64,000 nt of DNA from an uncultured Dysgonomonas sp. (GCA_900556485.1 USOX01000002.1:1-64000); one strand, 5' to 3'. Counted from the first letter of the stretch, positions 24,242 through 34,653 are shown. Numbers and translations are program-made. Notes: a model not told the origin generated them from the letters alone.

Positions 24242-26953
24242 ATGAGAAAGTTATTATTTCTAAGTATTTGTCTATTATCATGTATTGTACCCCATGTATC
24301 CGCAAAGATACATGTAAAAAATCTCCGGACAGAAATGAAAGTCAATCCCATCGGAATAGACATTCAACAACCTCGTTTCATGTGGCAAATAGCATCAGAC
24401 AAAACAGATGTATACCAAACTGCCTATCAAATCATTGTTGCAGAATCTGCCAAAGACATCGAATCAAAAAAAAACTTACTCTGGGATTCCGGTAAAATCA
24501 GAGACGCCAGATCCGTTTTTATCCCATACCAGGGAAAAAGCCTTAATCCTCGTCAAACATATTATTGGAAAGTAAAAGTCTGGACAAACAAAGGAGAATC
24601 ATGGAGCGACACCAATACATGGACAATGGCTCTATCCGCTAACGATTGGGAAGCAAAATGGATAGGTCTTGATAAGTCTGTTAATAAAGGAGACAAATTA
24701 GAAGGCGAAACCAGATTAGCTGCCAGATATCTACGAAAAGAATTCCGGCTACCATCACAAATAAATAAAGCCAGAGTTTATATAACAGGATTAGGTTTTT
24801 ATGAATGTTATATAAATGGGCAAAAAGTTGGTAATGATGTATTTGCCCCTACCGCAACTGACTATACCAAACATGTAAACTATAATACCTACGATGTTAC
24901 CAACCTACTCTCCCAAGGAGTGAATACAATAGGCGTCATTTTGGGTAATGGCCGCTATTTTTCGATGCGAAGCACTGGTGTACGACATTTTGGCTTTCCT
25001 AAAATGCTGATGCAACTCGAAATCGAAGACAAAAATGGTAAAAAAATAACATATATCAGTGACGAGACCTGGAAGATCTCAACAGACGGTCCCATAATAG
25101 CCAACAATGAATTCGATGGAGAAGAATATAATGCAAACTATGATTTGAATGGCTGGAACAAAAACGGATATAACGATGCCAGATGGTCAAACGCTTCAAT
25201 AGTAGATGCTCCGGGAGGAAAACCTATAGCCCAGACCAATCCCAACATACAAATAATGAAAGAATTAAAGCCTATATCCATAACGCAAACTGCTCGGGGT
25301 AGTTACATTCTGGATATGGGACAAAATATGGTGGGATGGCTTGCAATAAAACTAAAAGGGAAAAAAGATAAACCCATCAAGATGGTATTTGCAGAATCTC
25401 TTAAAGACAATGGCGACCTATACTTAGCGAATCTGCGAAGCGCCAAAGTAACAGATATATACATACCTGCCGAAGATGATGAATTCTCTTGGGAACCGAA
25501 GTTTACATATCATGGATTCCGCTTTGTTGAAATATCCGGACTAGATTATACACCAGAACTCAATAGTTTCACCGGAAAAGTGATTTATGACCAAATGCAC
25601 GATGTTGGAACATTCGAGTCTTCTGATAAAACCCTAAACCAAATATTTCACAACGCATATTGGGGTATAATTGGAAACTATCGCAGTATGCCTACCGACT
25701 GCCCTCAGCGTGACGAACGTATGGGATGGCTGGGCGACCGTGCAATGGGATGCTTTGGCGAAAGTTTTCTGGTCGATAACGCCTTGTTATATGATAAATG
25801 GATAAGAGATATTAAAGATTCTCAAAAACCGGGAGGAAGTTTACCCGATGTCTCTCCTGACTTCTGGGATATACGTACCGAAAACGTAACATGGCCATCT
25901 GCCTACATTTTTGCAATAAATATGCTATATGAGCAATATGGCGATATCCGTCCCATCAGAGAGCATTACGAATCTATGAAGTTGTGGATAAATCATATGA
26001 CGTCAAATTATATGACCGATTACATCTTAACCAAAGATAACTTCGGCGATTGGTGCATGCCTCCCGAAAGACAGGAGCTTATCCATTCTGAAGATCCGGC
26101 AAGAAAAACGGATGGAGCTATACTCAGTACTACTTTCTTCTATCGTCTCCTGCAATTAATGAGCAAATTTGCCATATTAAATGGAAAAATAGACGACCAG
26201 CTTGAATTTGAAGATTTAGCTCTAAAAATGAAAAAATCATACAATGAGAAATATCTGAACAAAGAAACAGGACAATACGGTAACAATACTGTTACAGCCA
26301 ATATCCTTTCCCTGATGCTTGGGCTTACACCTCCCGAATACGAAAAAAAAGTATTTGCCAATGTTATAGAAAAAACTGAAGGAGAATTTAATAGCCATGT
26401 TAGCACCGGATTGGTAGGAATCGGATATCTCATGCGTGGATTAACCAAATACGGAAGACCTGACCTTGCATATACAATCGCTACAAACAAAACCTATCCT
26501 AGTTGGGGCTATATGATCGAAAATGGAGCCACTACAATATGGGAGTTATGGAACGGAAATACAGCCGATCCTGCAATGAACTCGCACAATCATGTCATGC
26601 TACTTGGCGATTTACTTATTTGGTATTACGAATCTTTGGCAGGAATCAGTACCGACAAATTTATAGTAGGATTCAAAAAGATAGTAATGAACCCTATTTT
26701 TCCTGACAAACTCGATTATGTAAAAGCATCTTATGAATCAGTCTATGGTAAAATATATAGCGATTGGAAAAAGGCTAATGGTGAAATTCAATGGATAATA
26801 GAAATTCCGGCAAACACCTCTGCCAAAGTAAATTTACCCAAAGGTATGATTCTGAAAAACACAAAGGATGCTAAAGTCGGAGAAATAGAAATCTCTGATG
26901 GTATAACATCATTTGTGCTTACTTCTGGCAAACATACTTTATCTATTCAATAA
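24242..26953 (+). CDS. Alpha-L-rhamnosidase, GH78
   Basis: The 903-residue protein has a signal peptide (residues 1-21, cleaved near VSA-KIH), so it is periplasmic or outer-membrane. An N-terminal Ig-like domain (RPxxxWKVKVWTNKGE near 115) is followed by the rhamnosidase N domain and then the (alpha/alpha)6 barrel. The catalytic region CPQRDERMGWLGDRAMG near residues 490-506 holds the acid residues characteristic of GH78 inverting enzymes. ENGATTIWELWNG and SHNHVMLGD follow in the barrel. It would release L-rhamnose from plant or host-associated glycans. No SusC/SusD pair or isomerase is adjacent. Confidence 0.93.
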   Translation: MRKLLFLSICLLSCIVPHVSAKIHVKNLRTEMKVNPIGIDIQQPRFMWQIASDKTDVYQTAYQIIVAESAKDIESKKNLLWDSGKIRDARSVFIPYQGKSLNPRQTYYWKVKVWTNKGESWSDTNTWTMALSANDWEAKWIGLDKSVNKGDKLEGETRLAARYLRKEFRLPSQINKARVYITGLGFYECYINGQKVGNDVFAPTATDYTKHVNYNTYDVTNLLSQGVNTIGVILGNGRYFSMRSTGVRHFGFPKMLMQLEIEDKNGKKITYISDETWKISTDGPIIANNEFDGEEYNANYDLNGWNKNGYNDARWSNASIVDAPGGKPIAQTNPNIQIMKELKPISITQTARGSYILDMGQNMVGWLAIKLKGKKDKPIKMVFAESLKDNGDLYLANLRSAKVTDIYIPAEDDEFSWEPKFTYHGFRFVEISGLDYTPELNSFTGKVIYDQMHDVGTFESSDKTLNQIFHNAYWGIIGNYRSMPTDCPQRDERMGWLGDRAMGCFGESFLVDNALLYDKWIRDIKDSQKPGGSLPDVSPDFWDIRTENVTWPSAYIFAINMLYEQYGDIRPIREHYESMKLWINHMTSNYMTDYILTKDNFGDWCMPPERQELIHSEDPARKTDGAILSTTFFYRLLQLMSKFAILNGKIDDQLEFEDLALKMKKSYNEKYLNKETGQYGNNTVTANILSLMLGLTPPEYEKKVFANVIEKTEGEFNSHVSTGLVGIGYLMRGLTKYGRPDLAYTIATNKTYPSWGYMIENGATTIWELWNGNTADPAMNSHNHVMLLGDLLIWYYESLAGISTDKFIVGFKKIVMNPIFPDKLDYVKASYESVYGKIYSDWKKANGEIQWIIEIPANTSAKVNLPKGMILKNTKDAKVGEIEISDGITSFVLTSGKHTLSIQ

Positions 26954-26957
26954 AAGA

Positions 26958-27006
26958 TTAGGTAATGATATATAAGTTTGGTGTCGCCTTATATATCATT
27001 ACCTAA
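26958..27006 (+). terminator. Very strong terminator of the rhamnosidase
   Basis: TTAGGTAATGATATATAA (26958-26975) and its perfect 18-bp complement (26989-27006) enclose a 13-base loop. It lies 4 bases after the stop codon. Confidence 0.85.
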
Positions 27007-27150
27007 AAATAATCATTAATGATTTTCGTAGATTAAAATTCGTTTTATTTATAAATTAAACATAAATTTATATATTACTTAGAATTTGTATAATTTTATA
27101 GATCTTTTTAGATGAATTCTTAGCAACAAACAATTTATAAATATATTACT

Positions 27151-28227
27151 ATGAAAAAAAAATCTATTTTCCTTTTTCTTTTCTCCTTATTGCTATTAGG
27201 TAATGATAATTGCTTTGCCCAATCTTTCGGCCAACGTGATGGAAGACGATCAAAGAAAGAGTCGAGAGAATCAAATGAAACAAAAAAAACAGATAATCAG
27301 GAAAAGGAATCATCTGGCATTGAAATCAAAACCCCTCATTCAAAATTGGAAGCAAAATTTGTGAGCCTCGAAGTACAAGGAAAAGATGCATATCTAACTT
27401 ATACAGTAACAAGCAAGGGTGGTGACCTGCAATGCGAATTCAGAGGGCAAGCTTACGACGATTTAGGGAATGAGTGCAAAACAGGAGTAACTGTTGGTGG
27501 AACACAGGGATATTACTCATACATTAACGGAAAGTTACTTGCTGATGTACCATTGAAAGTGGAAGTGAGAATATCGAACATTAATACGTCAGCTACAAAA
27601 CTTTCGAAGATATTAATAGCAGGTAAAAGCTATGGCAACTCCGACTATACCGTCAATGGCAACTTTACATTGCAAAATATAGAACTTAAAAATCAAGAGG
27701 CATCTTCAACATCTTCTACAGAAAAGAGTACTGTAACTGACAGTCAGGAAAAAAAATCGTCAAGTATCGAAATCAAATCACCACATTCAAAATTGGAAGC
27801 AAAATTTGTGAGCCTCAAAATACAGGGTAGAGATGCATATTTAACTTACACAGTAATACGTAAAGGTGGTGATCTCCAATGCGAATTCAGAGGCGAAGCT
27901 TACGATAATTTAGGTAATAAGTGCAAAACAGGAGTGACCGTTGGTGGGACACAGGGATATTACTCATACATTAATGGGAAGTTACTTGCAGATGTACCAC
28001 TGAAAGTAGAAGTAAAAATATCTGACATTAATACATCAGCCACTATGCTTTCTAAGATATTGATAGCAAGCAAAAGTTATGGCAACTCTGACTATACCGT
28101 CAATGGCAACTTTACATTACAGAATGTGCCTTTAAAAACACAACAGGCAGTGAAACAAGAGCCTTCGAAGCAAGAAAATTCGGACCCGAAAGCACCAGGG
28201 ACAATCAAGAGAAAAAGATTCAAATAA
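27151..28227 (+). CDS. Secreted protein with two near-identical 124-residue domains
   Basis: A signal peptide (1-23, cleaved after CFA) and a charged linker precede two domains, residues 57-180 and 206-329. They are aligned without gaps and differ at 15 of 124 positions (88% identical). Each contains CEFRGxAYD, TVGGTQGYYSYINGK and SYGNSDYTVNGNF, predicted all-beta. I do not recognise the family. A Ser/Thr-rich linker joins the domains, and the C-terminus is basic. The spacing suggests a recent internal duplication of 447 bp. It could bind a ligand bivalently; function unknown. Confidence 0.75.
   Translation: MKKKSIFLFLFSLLLLGNDNCFAQSFGQRDGRRSKKESRESNETKKTDNQEKESSGIEIKTPHSKLEAKFVSLEVQGKDAYLTYTVTSKGGDLQCEFRGQAYDDLGNECKTGVTVGGTQGYYSYINGKLLADVPLKVEVRISNINTSATKLSKILIAGKSYGNSDYTVNGNFTLQNIELKNQEASSTSSTEKSTVTDSQEKKSSSIEIKSPHSKLEAKFVSLKIQGRDAYLTYTVIRKGGDLQCEFRGEAYDNLGNKCKTGVTVGGTQGYYSYINGKLLADVPLKVEVKISDINTSATMLSKILIASKSYGNSDYTVNGNFTLQNVPLKTQQAVKQEPSKQENSDPKAPGTIKRKRFK
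27319..28137 (+). repeat. Internal tandem duplication (447-bp period)
   Basis: Unit 1 spans 27319-27690 and unit 2 27766-28137, 372 bp each, separated by 75 bp of linker. The offset between units is 447 bp. Long DNA stretches are identical, so the duplication is recent or kept uniform by gene conversion. Confidence 0.85.
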
Positions 28228-28266
28228 AATTAGAAATTCTGTTTTGAATCAAAATAATTTAAAAAG

Positions 28267-28295
28267 GAGGCTTGTTCCCAATTGGGACTAGCCTC
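28267..28295. terminator. Terminator between the two-domain protein and murI
   Basis: GAGGCT (from 28267) and AGCCTC (to 28295) form the base of a near-perfect hairpin through CCCAATTGGG, with one bulged T. It ends at the murI stop codon and lies between convergent genes. Confidence 0.7.
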
Positions 28296-29123
28296 TTATT
28301 CCAATAAAATTCGCTCAACTTCAATCTCCTTATTAAGAAATATTGTAGCTGCTTCCGAAAATTTCTGAGGCGATTCTGTTGTATAATAAGTTGTTGTTTC
28401 ACCTTTAGTACATACACTATCCATTTCAGGATGACGAAACAAATAATCTTTCAGACTATTAGCCACATAAGAACCCTGCGCCACAATCTGTATATTTTCA
28501 GGTAAGAATTTTCTTATTTTATTCAATAATAAAGGATAATGAGTACACCCAAGTACTAGTGTATCTATCTGAGAATCTTTAGATAATATATTATCCAGAT
28601 TCTTTTTTATAAAATAATCTGAACCCTCATTTTCATATTCCCGGTTCTCTACCAAAGGTACCCACATAGGACAAGCCTCTCCTACCACATGAATATCCGG
28701 ATAAAGTTTCTTTATTTCTATAGGATACGATTCCGATTGTATTGTACCTTGTGTACCCACAATTCCCACATGGCGCGATTTAGTAATTGTTCCTATTATT
28801 TCGGCTGTAGGACGAATAACTCCTAAAACTCTTTTTTGAGGATTTATCAAAGGGAGATCTTTTTGCTGAATAGTACGAAGTGCTTTCGCAGATGCTGTAT
28901 TACATGCAAGAATTACAAGGTTGCAACCTCTATCAAAAAGCTCCAATACCGCCTGTTTCGTAAACTCATATACAATATCAAAAGAGCGGGAACCATAAGG
29001 TGCCCTCGAATTATCTCCAAGGTAGCAATAATCATATTCGGGCATCAATGCCTGAATTTCCGATAATATAGTCAACCCTCCATAACCAGAATCAAATACA
29101 CCAATAGGACCAGGACTCAGCAT
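28296..29123 (-). CDS. murI: Glutamate racemase
   Basis: The 275-residue enzyme makes D-glutamate for peptidoglycan. IGVFDSGYGGLTIL (near residue 6) and LACNTASA and LGCTHYPLL carry the catalytic Asp, Cys and Cys-His. I chose ATG 29123; a TTG two codons upstream is the only alternative. It follows ompH on the minus strand with a terminator in between. Confidence 0.95.
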   Translation of the reverse strand: MLSPGPIGVFDSGYGGLTILSEIQALMPEYDYCYLGDNSRAPYGSRSFDIVYEFTKQAVLELFDRGCNLVILACNTASAKALRTIQQKDLPLINPQKRVLGVIRPTAEIIGTITKSRHVGIVGTQGTIQSESYPIEIKKLYPDIHVVGEACPMWVPLVENREYENEGSDYFIKKNLDNILSKDSQIDTLVLGCTHYPLLLNKIRKFLPENIQIVAQGSYVANSLKDYLFRHPEMDSVCTKGETTTYYTTESPQKFSEAATIFLNKEIEVERILLE

Positions 29124-29160
29124 TAGCAATTACTCTTTATGTTATTATATTATACAAAAA

Positions 29161-29182
29161 ATGCTTCTGAAATTAGAAGCAT
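29161..29182 (-). terminator. Terminator of the OmpH/Skp gene
   Basis: ATGCTTCT (29161-29168) and AGAAGCAT (29175-29182) form a perfect 8-bp stem, followed on the minus strand by TTTTTTG. It lies 24 bases after the stop of the ompH-like gene. Confidence 0.8.
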
Positions 29183-29205
29183 CTTTATTTTATTATTATA
29201 GTTTC

Positions 29206-29727
29206 TTATTTTACTCCCAGCTTATGTTTTACCAGTTCTGTTGCATTTGTTGCATCTGGCGTAACAAAGGCAATAGCCGGATTAGCCAGATCATAGATAC
29301 ACACATATCCCTGTTCCATCCCAACCTGATAAATTGCATCTTTCACCTTCTGACGGAGAGGTGCAATAAGAATTCTTTCCTGACTTTCAATATCTTCTTG
29401 GGCTACTTTCATAAACCCATTGATTTGTCTTTCTAATTCATACAATTCCTGCATACGGCGAAGCCTTACATTTTCAGCCATCGAATTCTGATAAGAAATA
29501 AAATCTGAGTATTTCTTATTATAATCGTTTTGCATCACTTGCAATTCATCCTTATATTTCTTATTCAGGTCATTTATTGTTTTTGTAGCAACAACCTTAT
29601 CCGGAATCGCTTCCAATAACTCATTAGAATTCACAAATGCTATCTGTTGAATAGTTTGCGCAAACATATTTCCTATAAACAAGGAACTAAATATAAAAAT
29701 GGAAATTAGGATTGTTCTTTTCATCAT
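29206..29727 (-). CDS. OmpH/Skp family periplasmic chaperone
   Basis: I chose the ATG at 29727, giving 173 residues (MMKRTILISIF), because it begins a signal peptide cleaved near MFA-QTIQQ. The reading frame upstream of that point overlaps the structured leader. The mature protein is a long, Lys/Glu-rich helical arm (about 55-120) between two small strands (IAFVNSNELL and VCIYDLAN), as in Skp, which holds unfolded outer-membrane proteins. A -7 box and RNA structure precede it (29795-29933). Confidence 0.82.
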   Translation of the reverse strand: MMKRTILISIFIFSSLFIGNMFAQTIQQIAFVNSNELLEAIPDKVVATKTINDLNKKYKDELQVMQNDYNKKYSDFISYQNSMAENVRLRRMQELYELERQINGFMKVAQEDIESQERILIAPLRQKVKDAIYQVGMEQGYVCIYDLANPAIAFVTPDATNATELVKHKLGVK

Positions 29728-29794
29728 GATTATTGCTGTTTTGCAGTATACAACTTTTACATCTGACGAATACCTCGGATAACCTTTAAACCTG

Positions 29795-29870
29795 TTGATA
29801 GTTGTGTGTTTCGGTGGCATGGTTAGTACCACCGACTTTCAAGGCAAGATTGCTTGTCAACAACTATCAA
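29795..29870 (-). ncRNA. Structured leader RNA with a three-way-junction fold
   Basis: TTGATAGTTGT (29795-29805) pairs perfectly with ACAACTATCAA (29860-29870). Between them lie TCGGTGG (29811-29817) with CCACCGA (29829-29835), a 7-bp arm with an 11-base loop, and CAAG (29845-29848) with CTTG (29853-29856), a 4-bp arm. The element sits in the leader of the ompH-like gene, after a promoter. It could be a regulatory leader or a separate small RNA. I do not recognise an Rfam family by eye. Confidence 0.5.
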
Positions 29871-29902
29871 TTGGTTTTTCTTTAGGTTATTTTTTAATTG
29901 TA

Positions 29903-29933
29903 CAAATGTAATACAATATTTTGAATACTACAA
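29903..29933 (-). promoter_or_regulatory. Promoter of the structured leader and ompH-like gene
   Basis: Minus-strand TACATTTG (29903-29910) fits TAnnTTTG. TTG (29931-29933) stands 20 bases upstream, in the last codons of infB. The transcript would start near 29896, about 170 bases before the ompH-like start codon. Confidence 0.6.
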
Positions 29934-32801
29934 CGTTTTCTTCACTTCTATTTCTTCAAATGGCTCAATTACGTCGCCAACTTTAATGTCATTGTAGTTA
30001 TGGATGTTCAATCCGCACTCATATCCGGCTGCAACTTCCTTCACATCGTCTTTGAAACGCTTCAATGAACCCAGTTCGCCCGAATAGATTACAATACCAT
30101 CTCGTATCAAACGTATCTTATTCGCTCTCTTCAACTTACCTTCTTTCACCATACATCCGGCAACAGTACCAACTTTCGTAATCTTGAATACTTCACGCAC
30201 TTCAACATAACCTGTTTGTACCTCCTTAATCTCTGGCGACAACATACCTTCCATTGCAGATTTAACTTCTTCAATGGCATCATATATAATTGAATATAGT
30301 CGAATTTCTACACCATCCTTCTCTGCAGCTCTACGCGCAGCTTGCGAAGGACGTACCTGGAAACCAATAATAATTGCATCCGATGCTGCCGCAAGTGTAA
30401 TATCCGATTCAGATATCTGCCCCACTGCCTTATGGATAACATTTACTTGTATTTCCTCCGTCGACAATCTGATTAATGAATCGGATAATGCTTCTACCGA
30501 ACCATCCACGTCTCCCTTCACTATCACATTCAACTGCTGGAAGTTTCCGATTGCTATACGGCGGCCAATATCATCAAGGGTAAGTATCTTCTGCGTACGA
30601 AGCCCCTGCTCACGCTGCAACTGCTCACGCTTAGTTGCTATTTCACGAGCCTCCTGTTCTGTTTCCAGCACATGGAATATATCGCCTGCCTGAGGTGCAC
30701 CATTCAAACCTAAAATAAGAGCTGGTGCTGCCGGTGCTGCCGCTTCAATATTTGCATTACGTTCATTGAACATAGCTTTCACACGGCCAAAGTACGTACC
30801 AGCTAAAACAATATCTCCTTTTTTCAAAGTTCCATTCTCTACAAGGATAGTCGACAAATATCCTCTACCCTTATCCAGGGAAGATTCAATTACCGAACCT
30901 GTTGCACGCCTGTTAGGATTTGCTTTCAGGTCTAGCAATTCTGCCTCCAATAAAACCTTTTCTAACAGTTCGTCAACACCTAAACCTTGTTTTGCCGAAA
31001 TATCTTGTGATTGGTATTTGCCACCCCACGATTCCACAAGGTAGTTCATACCGGCAAGAGTTTCTTTTATTTTTTCCGGATTAGCTCCCGGTTTATCTAT
31101 TTTATTAATTGCAAACACAATAGGAACACCTGCCGCAGAAGCATGGTTTATAGCTTCTACAGTCTGAGGCATCACATTATCGTCAGCAGCAACTATAATA
31201 ATTGCAATATCGGTTACTTTTGCTCCACGAGCACGCATCGCAGTAAACGCTTCGTGTCCCGGTGTATCGAGGAATGTTATACGGCGACCCGATTTAAGTT
31301 TCACATTATATGCACCAATGTGCTGAGTGATACCTCCGGCTTCTCCGGCAATAACATTCGTTTGACGAATAGTATCAAGCAAAGAAGTTTTACCATGGTC
31401 AACGTGTCCCATCACAGTAACAATCGGAGCACGAGGTTCCAAATCTTCTTCTCTGTCTTCTTCTTCGTTGATAGCTTCTACAACCTCTGCACTAACATAC
31501 TCGGTTTTAAATCCGAATTCTTCAGCTACAATGTTGATAGTTTCAGCATCCAAACGTTGGTTGATCGATACCATGATGCCGATACTCATACATGTAGATA
31601 TTACCTGAACAACAGGTACATTCATCATGTTTGCCAGATCGTTAGCTGTAACAAACTCTGTGATTTTAAGAGTTTTGCTCTCTTGCTCTTGCAATTCGAG
31701 CTCTTCTTGTTGTCGTTGAGATACAGCTTCACGCTTTTCTTTCCTGTACTTAGAGCCTTTATTTTTTCCTCCTTTACCGGTCAAACGGGCCAGAGTTTCT
31801 TTTATTTGTTTTTGTACATCTTCCTCACTTACAGCTTGCTTTATAACAGGCTTACGCACCGCATGTCTGTTCTTATCTCCATGCTGATGATTATTGTTGG
31901 AAGGTACACCTTTTTCGATGTCAACTTTGCCTTTTTTGATACGGCTACGTTTCTTTTTAGCTGCATCATCATTAGCATCGTTGTTTGCTTTACGCTTTTT
32001 AGCCTCCTCGTCAGTTTCCTTTTTAAGTAGCTTTACCGTATTTTCTTTTACCTTCTTTTGATCTTGAAGTTCTTTTTCCTGTCTTTCTTTCTTCTTCTCG
32101 GCTTTTGTTTTCTTTGCCGGACGAGTCTTATCATTGATAGAGCTAAGATCAATAGTACCTTTTACTACTATATTCGATTTGATTGTTGCCTTATTCAATC
32201 GGAACACATCATCACCTGAGCTATCTTTTTCACTAACTTCATCTTGCGATTCAGCCACAGGCTCTGCTGTCATTGTTGGCTCTTCTTCTGGTTGAGTAAT
32301 AATCACTGGTTCTTCTTTCTTTTCTTCTGGTTGAGCTAAAACTTCTTCCGGTTTCGGTTCTGGAGCAGGTTCTATCTTTTCTTCAACTTCGATAACCTCT
32401 GCTTTTTCTATTTCAACTTCCGGTTCTTCAACTTTTACTTCTTCTACCTTTCTCGGTCTGTTCAAAGCATCTAAATCTATTTTATCTACAACCTGAACAT
32501 GAGGTTTTATCTCTTCTGGTATTTCTGTTTTAATTTCTTTAGGCTCTTCTTTCTCTACCGAAACAGGAATTTCTTCTTTAGGCTGCTCTTGTTCTGCAGC
32601 TTTTTTCTCTTCGCGGCGACGACGCAAAGCTTCAAGGTCTGCATTGCTCCCAAATTCTTTTACAAGCAATTCATGTTGTTCACTGTCAACTTTTGTATTT
32701 GGATTCGATTCGATTTCAAAACCTTTTTTATGCAGAAATTCAACTAAACTGTTGATTCCCACATTCAAATCTTTGGATATTTTTATTAATCGTATAGACA
32801 T
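29928..32801 (-). CDS. infB: Translation initiation factor IF-2
   Basis: The 957-residue GTPase delivers initiator tRNA to the ribosome. An IF2_N-type start ([22 protein letters not shown]) is followed by a long acidic, Glu/Pro-rich, low-complexity region (about 60-200) and a Lys-rich linker (200-380). The G domain begins near residue 464 with [14 protein letters not shown], then DTPGHEAF and NKIDKP. The C-terminal domains end at VEVKKTL. It is the last gene of rimP-nusA-infB. The spread of Glu/Lys repeats makes the N-terminus typical for Bacteroidota IF-2. Confidence 0.96.
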   Translation of the reverse strand: MSIRLIKISKDLNVGINSLVEFLHKKGFEIESNPNTKVDSEQHELLVKEFGSNADLEALRRRREEKKAAEQEQPKEEIPVSVEKEEPKEIKTEIPEEIKPHVQVVDKIDLDALNRPRKVEEVKVEEPEVEIEKAEVIEVEEKIEPAPEPKPEEVLAQPEEKKEEPVIITQPEEEPTMTAEPVAESQDEVSEKDSSGDDVFRLNKATIKSNIVVKGTIDLSSINDKTRPAKKTKAEKKKERQEKELQDQKKVKENTVKLLKKETDEEAKKRKANNDANDDAAKKKRSRIKKGKVDIEKGVPSNNNHQHGDKNRHAVRKPVIKQAVSEEDVQKQIKETLARLTGKGGKNKGSKYRKEKREAVSQRQQEELELQEQESKTLKITEFVTANDLANMMNVPVVQVISTCMSIGIMVSINQRLDAETINIVAEEFGFKTEYVSAEVVEAINEEEDREEDLEPRAPIVTVMGHVDHGKTSLLDTIRQTNVIAGEAGGITQHIGAYNVKLKSGRRITFLDTPGHEAFTAMRARGAKVTDIAIIIVAADDNVMPQTVEAINHASAAGVPIVFAINKIDKPGANPEKIKETLAGMNYLVESWGGKYQSQDISAKQGLGVDELLEKVLLEAELLDLKANPNRRATGSVIESSLDKGRGYLSTILVENGTLKKGDIVLAGTYFGRVKAMFNERNANIEAAAPAAPALILGLNGAPQAGDIFHVLETEQEAREIATKREQLQREQGLRTQKILTLDDIGRRIAIGNFQQLNVIVKGDVDGSVEALSDSLIRLSTEEIQVNVIHKAVGQISESDITLAAASDAIIIGFQVRPSQAARRAAEKDGVEIRLYSIIYDAIEEVKSAMEGMLSPEIKEVQTGYVEVREVFKITKVGTVAGCMVKEGKLKRANKIRLIRDGIVIYSGELGSLKRFKDDVKEVAAGYECGLNIHNYNDIKVGDVIEPFEEIEVKKTL

Positions 32802-32917
32802 AAATTCTTTTTAATTCTAAAATATGGACAGTGAACTCAGGTAAATATTAGTATCAATGCTATAAACCAGAAATCTGATCAAACACAAAAGTATTAAGAA
32901 ATCAACTAATAAACAAA

Positions 32918-34180
32918 TCAGTCCTGTCCCTCGTCTTCAAATTCTGCACGCAGAATACTTAAAATTTCATCTACTGTATCCTCTTCCAGGTCGGCATCTT
33001 GTACCAATTTATCACGATCTGTAGATAAAACATTTTTAGCAGTAACGCAGCCGATCTTCTTCAACTGGTCGATTACCCATCCGTCAATTTCGTCACGGAA
33101 TTCATCCAAATAGATATCTTCTTCGTCAAAGTCGTCTATATCGCGATATACATCAATTGTATATCCGGTAAGCATGCTTGCCAATTTGATATTAAACCCA
33201 CCTTTACCGATAGCCAAAGAAACCTCTTCCGGACGAAGCAATACTTCCGCACGTTTTTCTTCTTCATTCAGTTTCACTGAAGTTATTTTTGCCGGACTAA
33301 GCGCACGTTGGATGTAGAGCCCCATGTTAGAGGTATAGTTAATAATATCTATATTCTCATTTCGCAACTCACGTACTATGCCATGTATACGAGAACCTTT
33401 CATTCCCACACAAGCTCCTACCGGATCGATACGTTCATCATACGACTCAACAGCAACCTTTGCTCTTTCACCCGGGATACGGGCTATATTTTTGATTGTT
33501 ATCAAACCATCATTAATCTCCGGCACTTCCAGCTCCAACAATCTCTCCAAGAAAACCGGAGATGTTCTGGATAAGATAATCTTTGGGTTGTTATTTTTAT
33601 TATCTACTCTTTCTACTACAGCGCGCACATGCTCTCCTTTGCGGAAAAAATCGCTAGGAATTTGCTCTGTTTTTGGCAATAAGAGTTCTTCTTTTTCATC
33701 ATCCAGAAGCAATATCTCTTTTTTCCAAATCTGATAAACTTCTCCTGATACTATTTCTCCTACCTTTTCTTTATATCTGGTATAGAGACCTTCTTTTTGA
33801 AGTTCTAATATCTTAGATGTCAGAGTCTGACGTAAATTCAAAATAGCACGGCGTCCAAAGTCTTCAAAGAATACTTCATCTGTTACCTCTTCCCCTACTT
33901 CGAAATCCTCATCTATTTTTTTAGCTTCAGAAAGAGATATTTCCGTATTCTCATCTTCCAACTCATCGTCTTCTACAATAGTACGGTTACGCCATATTTC
34001 CAAGTCTCCTTTATCAGGATTGATAATAACATCATAATTATCGTTCGAACCGAACAGCTTCGCAATCACATTACGAAACGAGTCCTCTAGAACACTAATC
34101 ATTGTCATTCTGTCGATATTCTTCAGCTCTTTAAATTCTGAGAACGTATCAATCAGACTAATAACTTCCTTCTTAGCCAT
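32918..34180 (-). CDS. nusA: Transcription elongation factor NusA
   Basis: The 420-residue protein has an N-terminal RNA-polymerase-binding domain, an S1 domain (about 130-205; VGEIVSGEVYQI) and two KH domains, with VGACVGMKGSRIHGIVREL near residue 240 and SLAIGKGGFNIKLASML near 315. A shortened acidic C-terminus lacks the second repeat seen in E. coli. The start lies 5 bases after the rimP stop. Confidence 0.95.
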   Translation of the reverse strand: MAKKEVISLIDTFSEFKELKNIDRMTMISVLEDSFRNVIAKLFGSNDNYDVIINPDKGDLEIWRNRTIVEDDELEDENTEISLSEAKKIDEDFEVGEEVTDEVFFEDFGRRAILNLRQTLTSKILELQKEGLYTRYKEKVGEIVSGEVYQIWKKEILLLDDEKEELLLPKTEQIPSDFFRKGEHVRAVVERVDNKNNNPKIILSRTSPVFLERLLELEVPEINDGLITIKNIARIPGERAKVAVESYDERIDPVGACVGMKGSRIHGIVRELRNENIDIINYTSNMGLYIQRALSPAKITSVKLNEEEKRAEVLLRPEEVSLAIGKGGFNIKLASMLTGYTIDVYRDIDDFDEEDIYLDEFRDEIDGWVIDQLKKIGCVTAKNVLSTDRDKLVQDADLEEDTVDEILSILRAEFEDEGQD

Positions 34181-34185
34181 AACAG

Positions 34186-34653
34186 TTATTTAAATCTTAT
34201 TAAGTATTTTGTATATTTTACATCTTCATACGCAAAGGATAAATCTTCCTCCATTGCGATTTTCTTTTTTGCACCTTCAGGCTTCACCATCTTTGTAATA
34301 GTGAGTACAAAGCCATTATCATCCGAAGTTTTAAGTATTCCCGACAGTTTTTGACCAGCTTTTGTCAACACTTCAACCTCATTGCCCTCGTTCTTCTTAT
34401 ATTGACGTGGAATTTTAAAAGGAGAAGTAAGACCTGCTGATCCAACCTCTAATTCGAAATCTTCAACTTCCCTATCCAATCGAGACTCAATATCCCTACT
34501 CAGTGCAATACAGTCATCAATGCCAATATTACCATCGCTATCTATTTCGACAACAATAATATTTCCTGGCCTAATTACAACATCCACAAGAAACATGGGT
34601 GTATCTTGCAAATATTGCTCTGTAATATCTTTTATTAAATCTTTTTCTATCAT
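34186..34653 (-). CDS. rimP: Ribosome maturation factor RimP
   Basis: I chose MIEKDLIKDI at 34653 (155 residues) because a consensus promoter at 34715-34746 implies a transcript starting near 34708, after the longer ATG at 34755. Residues 10-80 form the N-terminal domain with VVEIDSDGNIGIDDCIALSRDIESRLD; an SH3-like C-terminal domain follows. It assists 30S assembly. It is the first gene of rimP-nusA-infB. Confidence 0.93.
   Translation of the reverse strand: MIEKDLIKDITEQYLQDTPMFLVDVVIRPGNIIVVEIDSDGNIGIDDCIALSRDIESRLDREVEDFELEVGSAGLTSPFKIPRQYKKNEGNEVEVLTKAGQKLSGILKTSDDNGFVLTITKMVKPEGAKKKIAMEEDLSFAYEDVKYTKYLIRFK

Noticed and set aside
27319..28137. CRISPR or satellite-like tandem array
   Set aside because: Only two long units, in frame with a coding sequence, with a protein-level explanation.
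24242..28227. Polysaccharide utilisation locus around the rhamnosidase
   Set aside because: No SusC/SusD pair, no regulator and no other glycoside hydrolase is adjacent.
29728..29832. Longer N-terminus for the OmpH/Skp protein
   Set aside because: The signal peptide begins at the ATG 29727/29724, and the extension overlaps a structured RNA.
31011..32030. 339-codon ORF antisense to infB
   Set aside because: Composition is Phe/Ser/Tyr/His/Arg-rich, the mirror of the Lys/Glu-rich infB sequence; it is a shadow of the low-complexity region.
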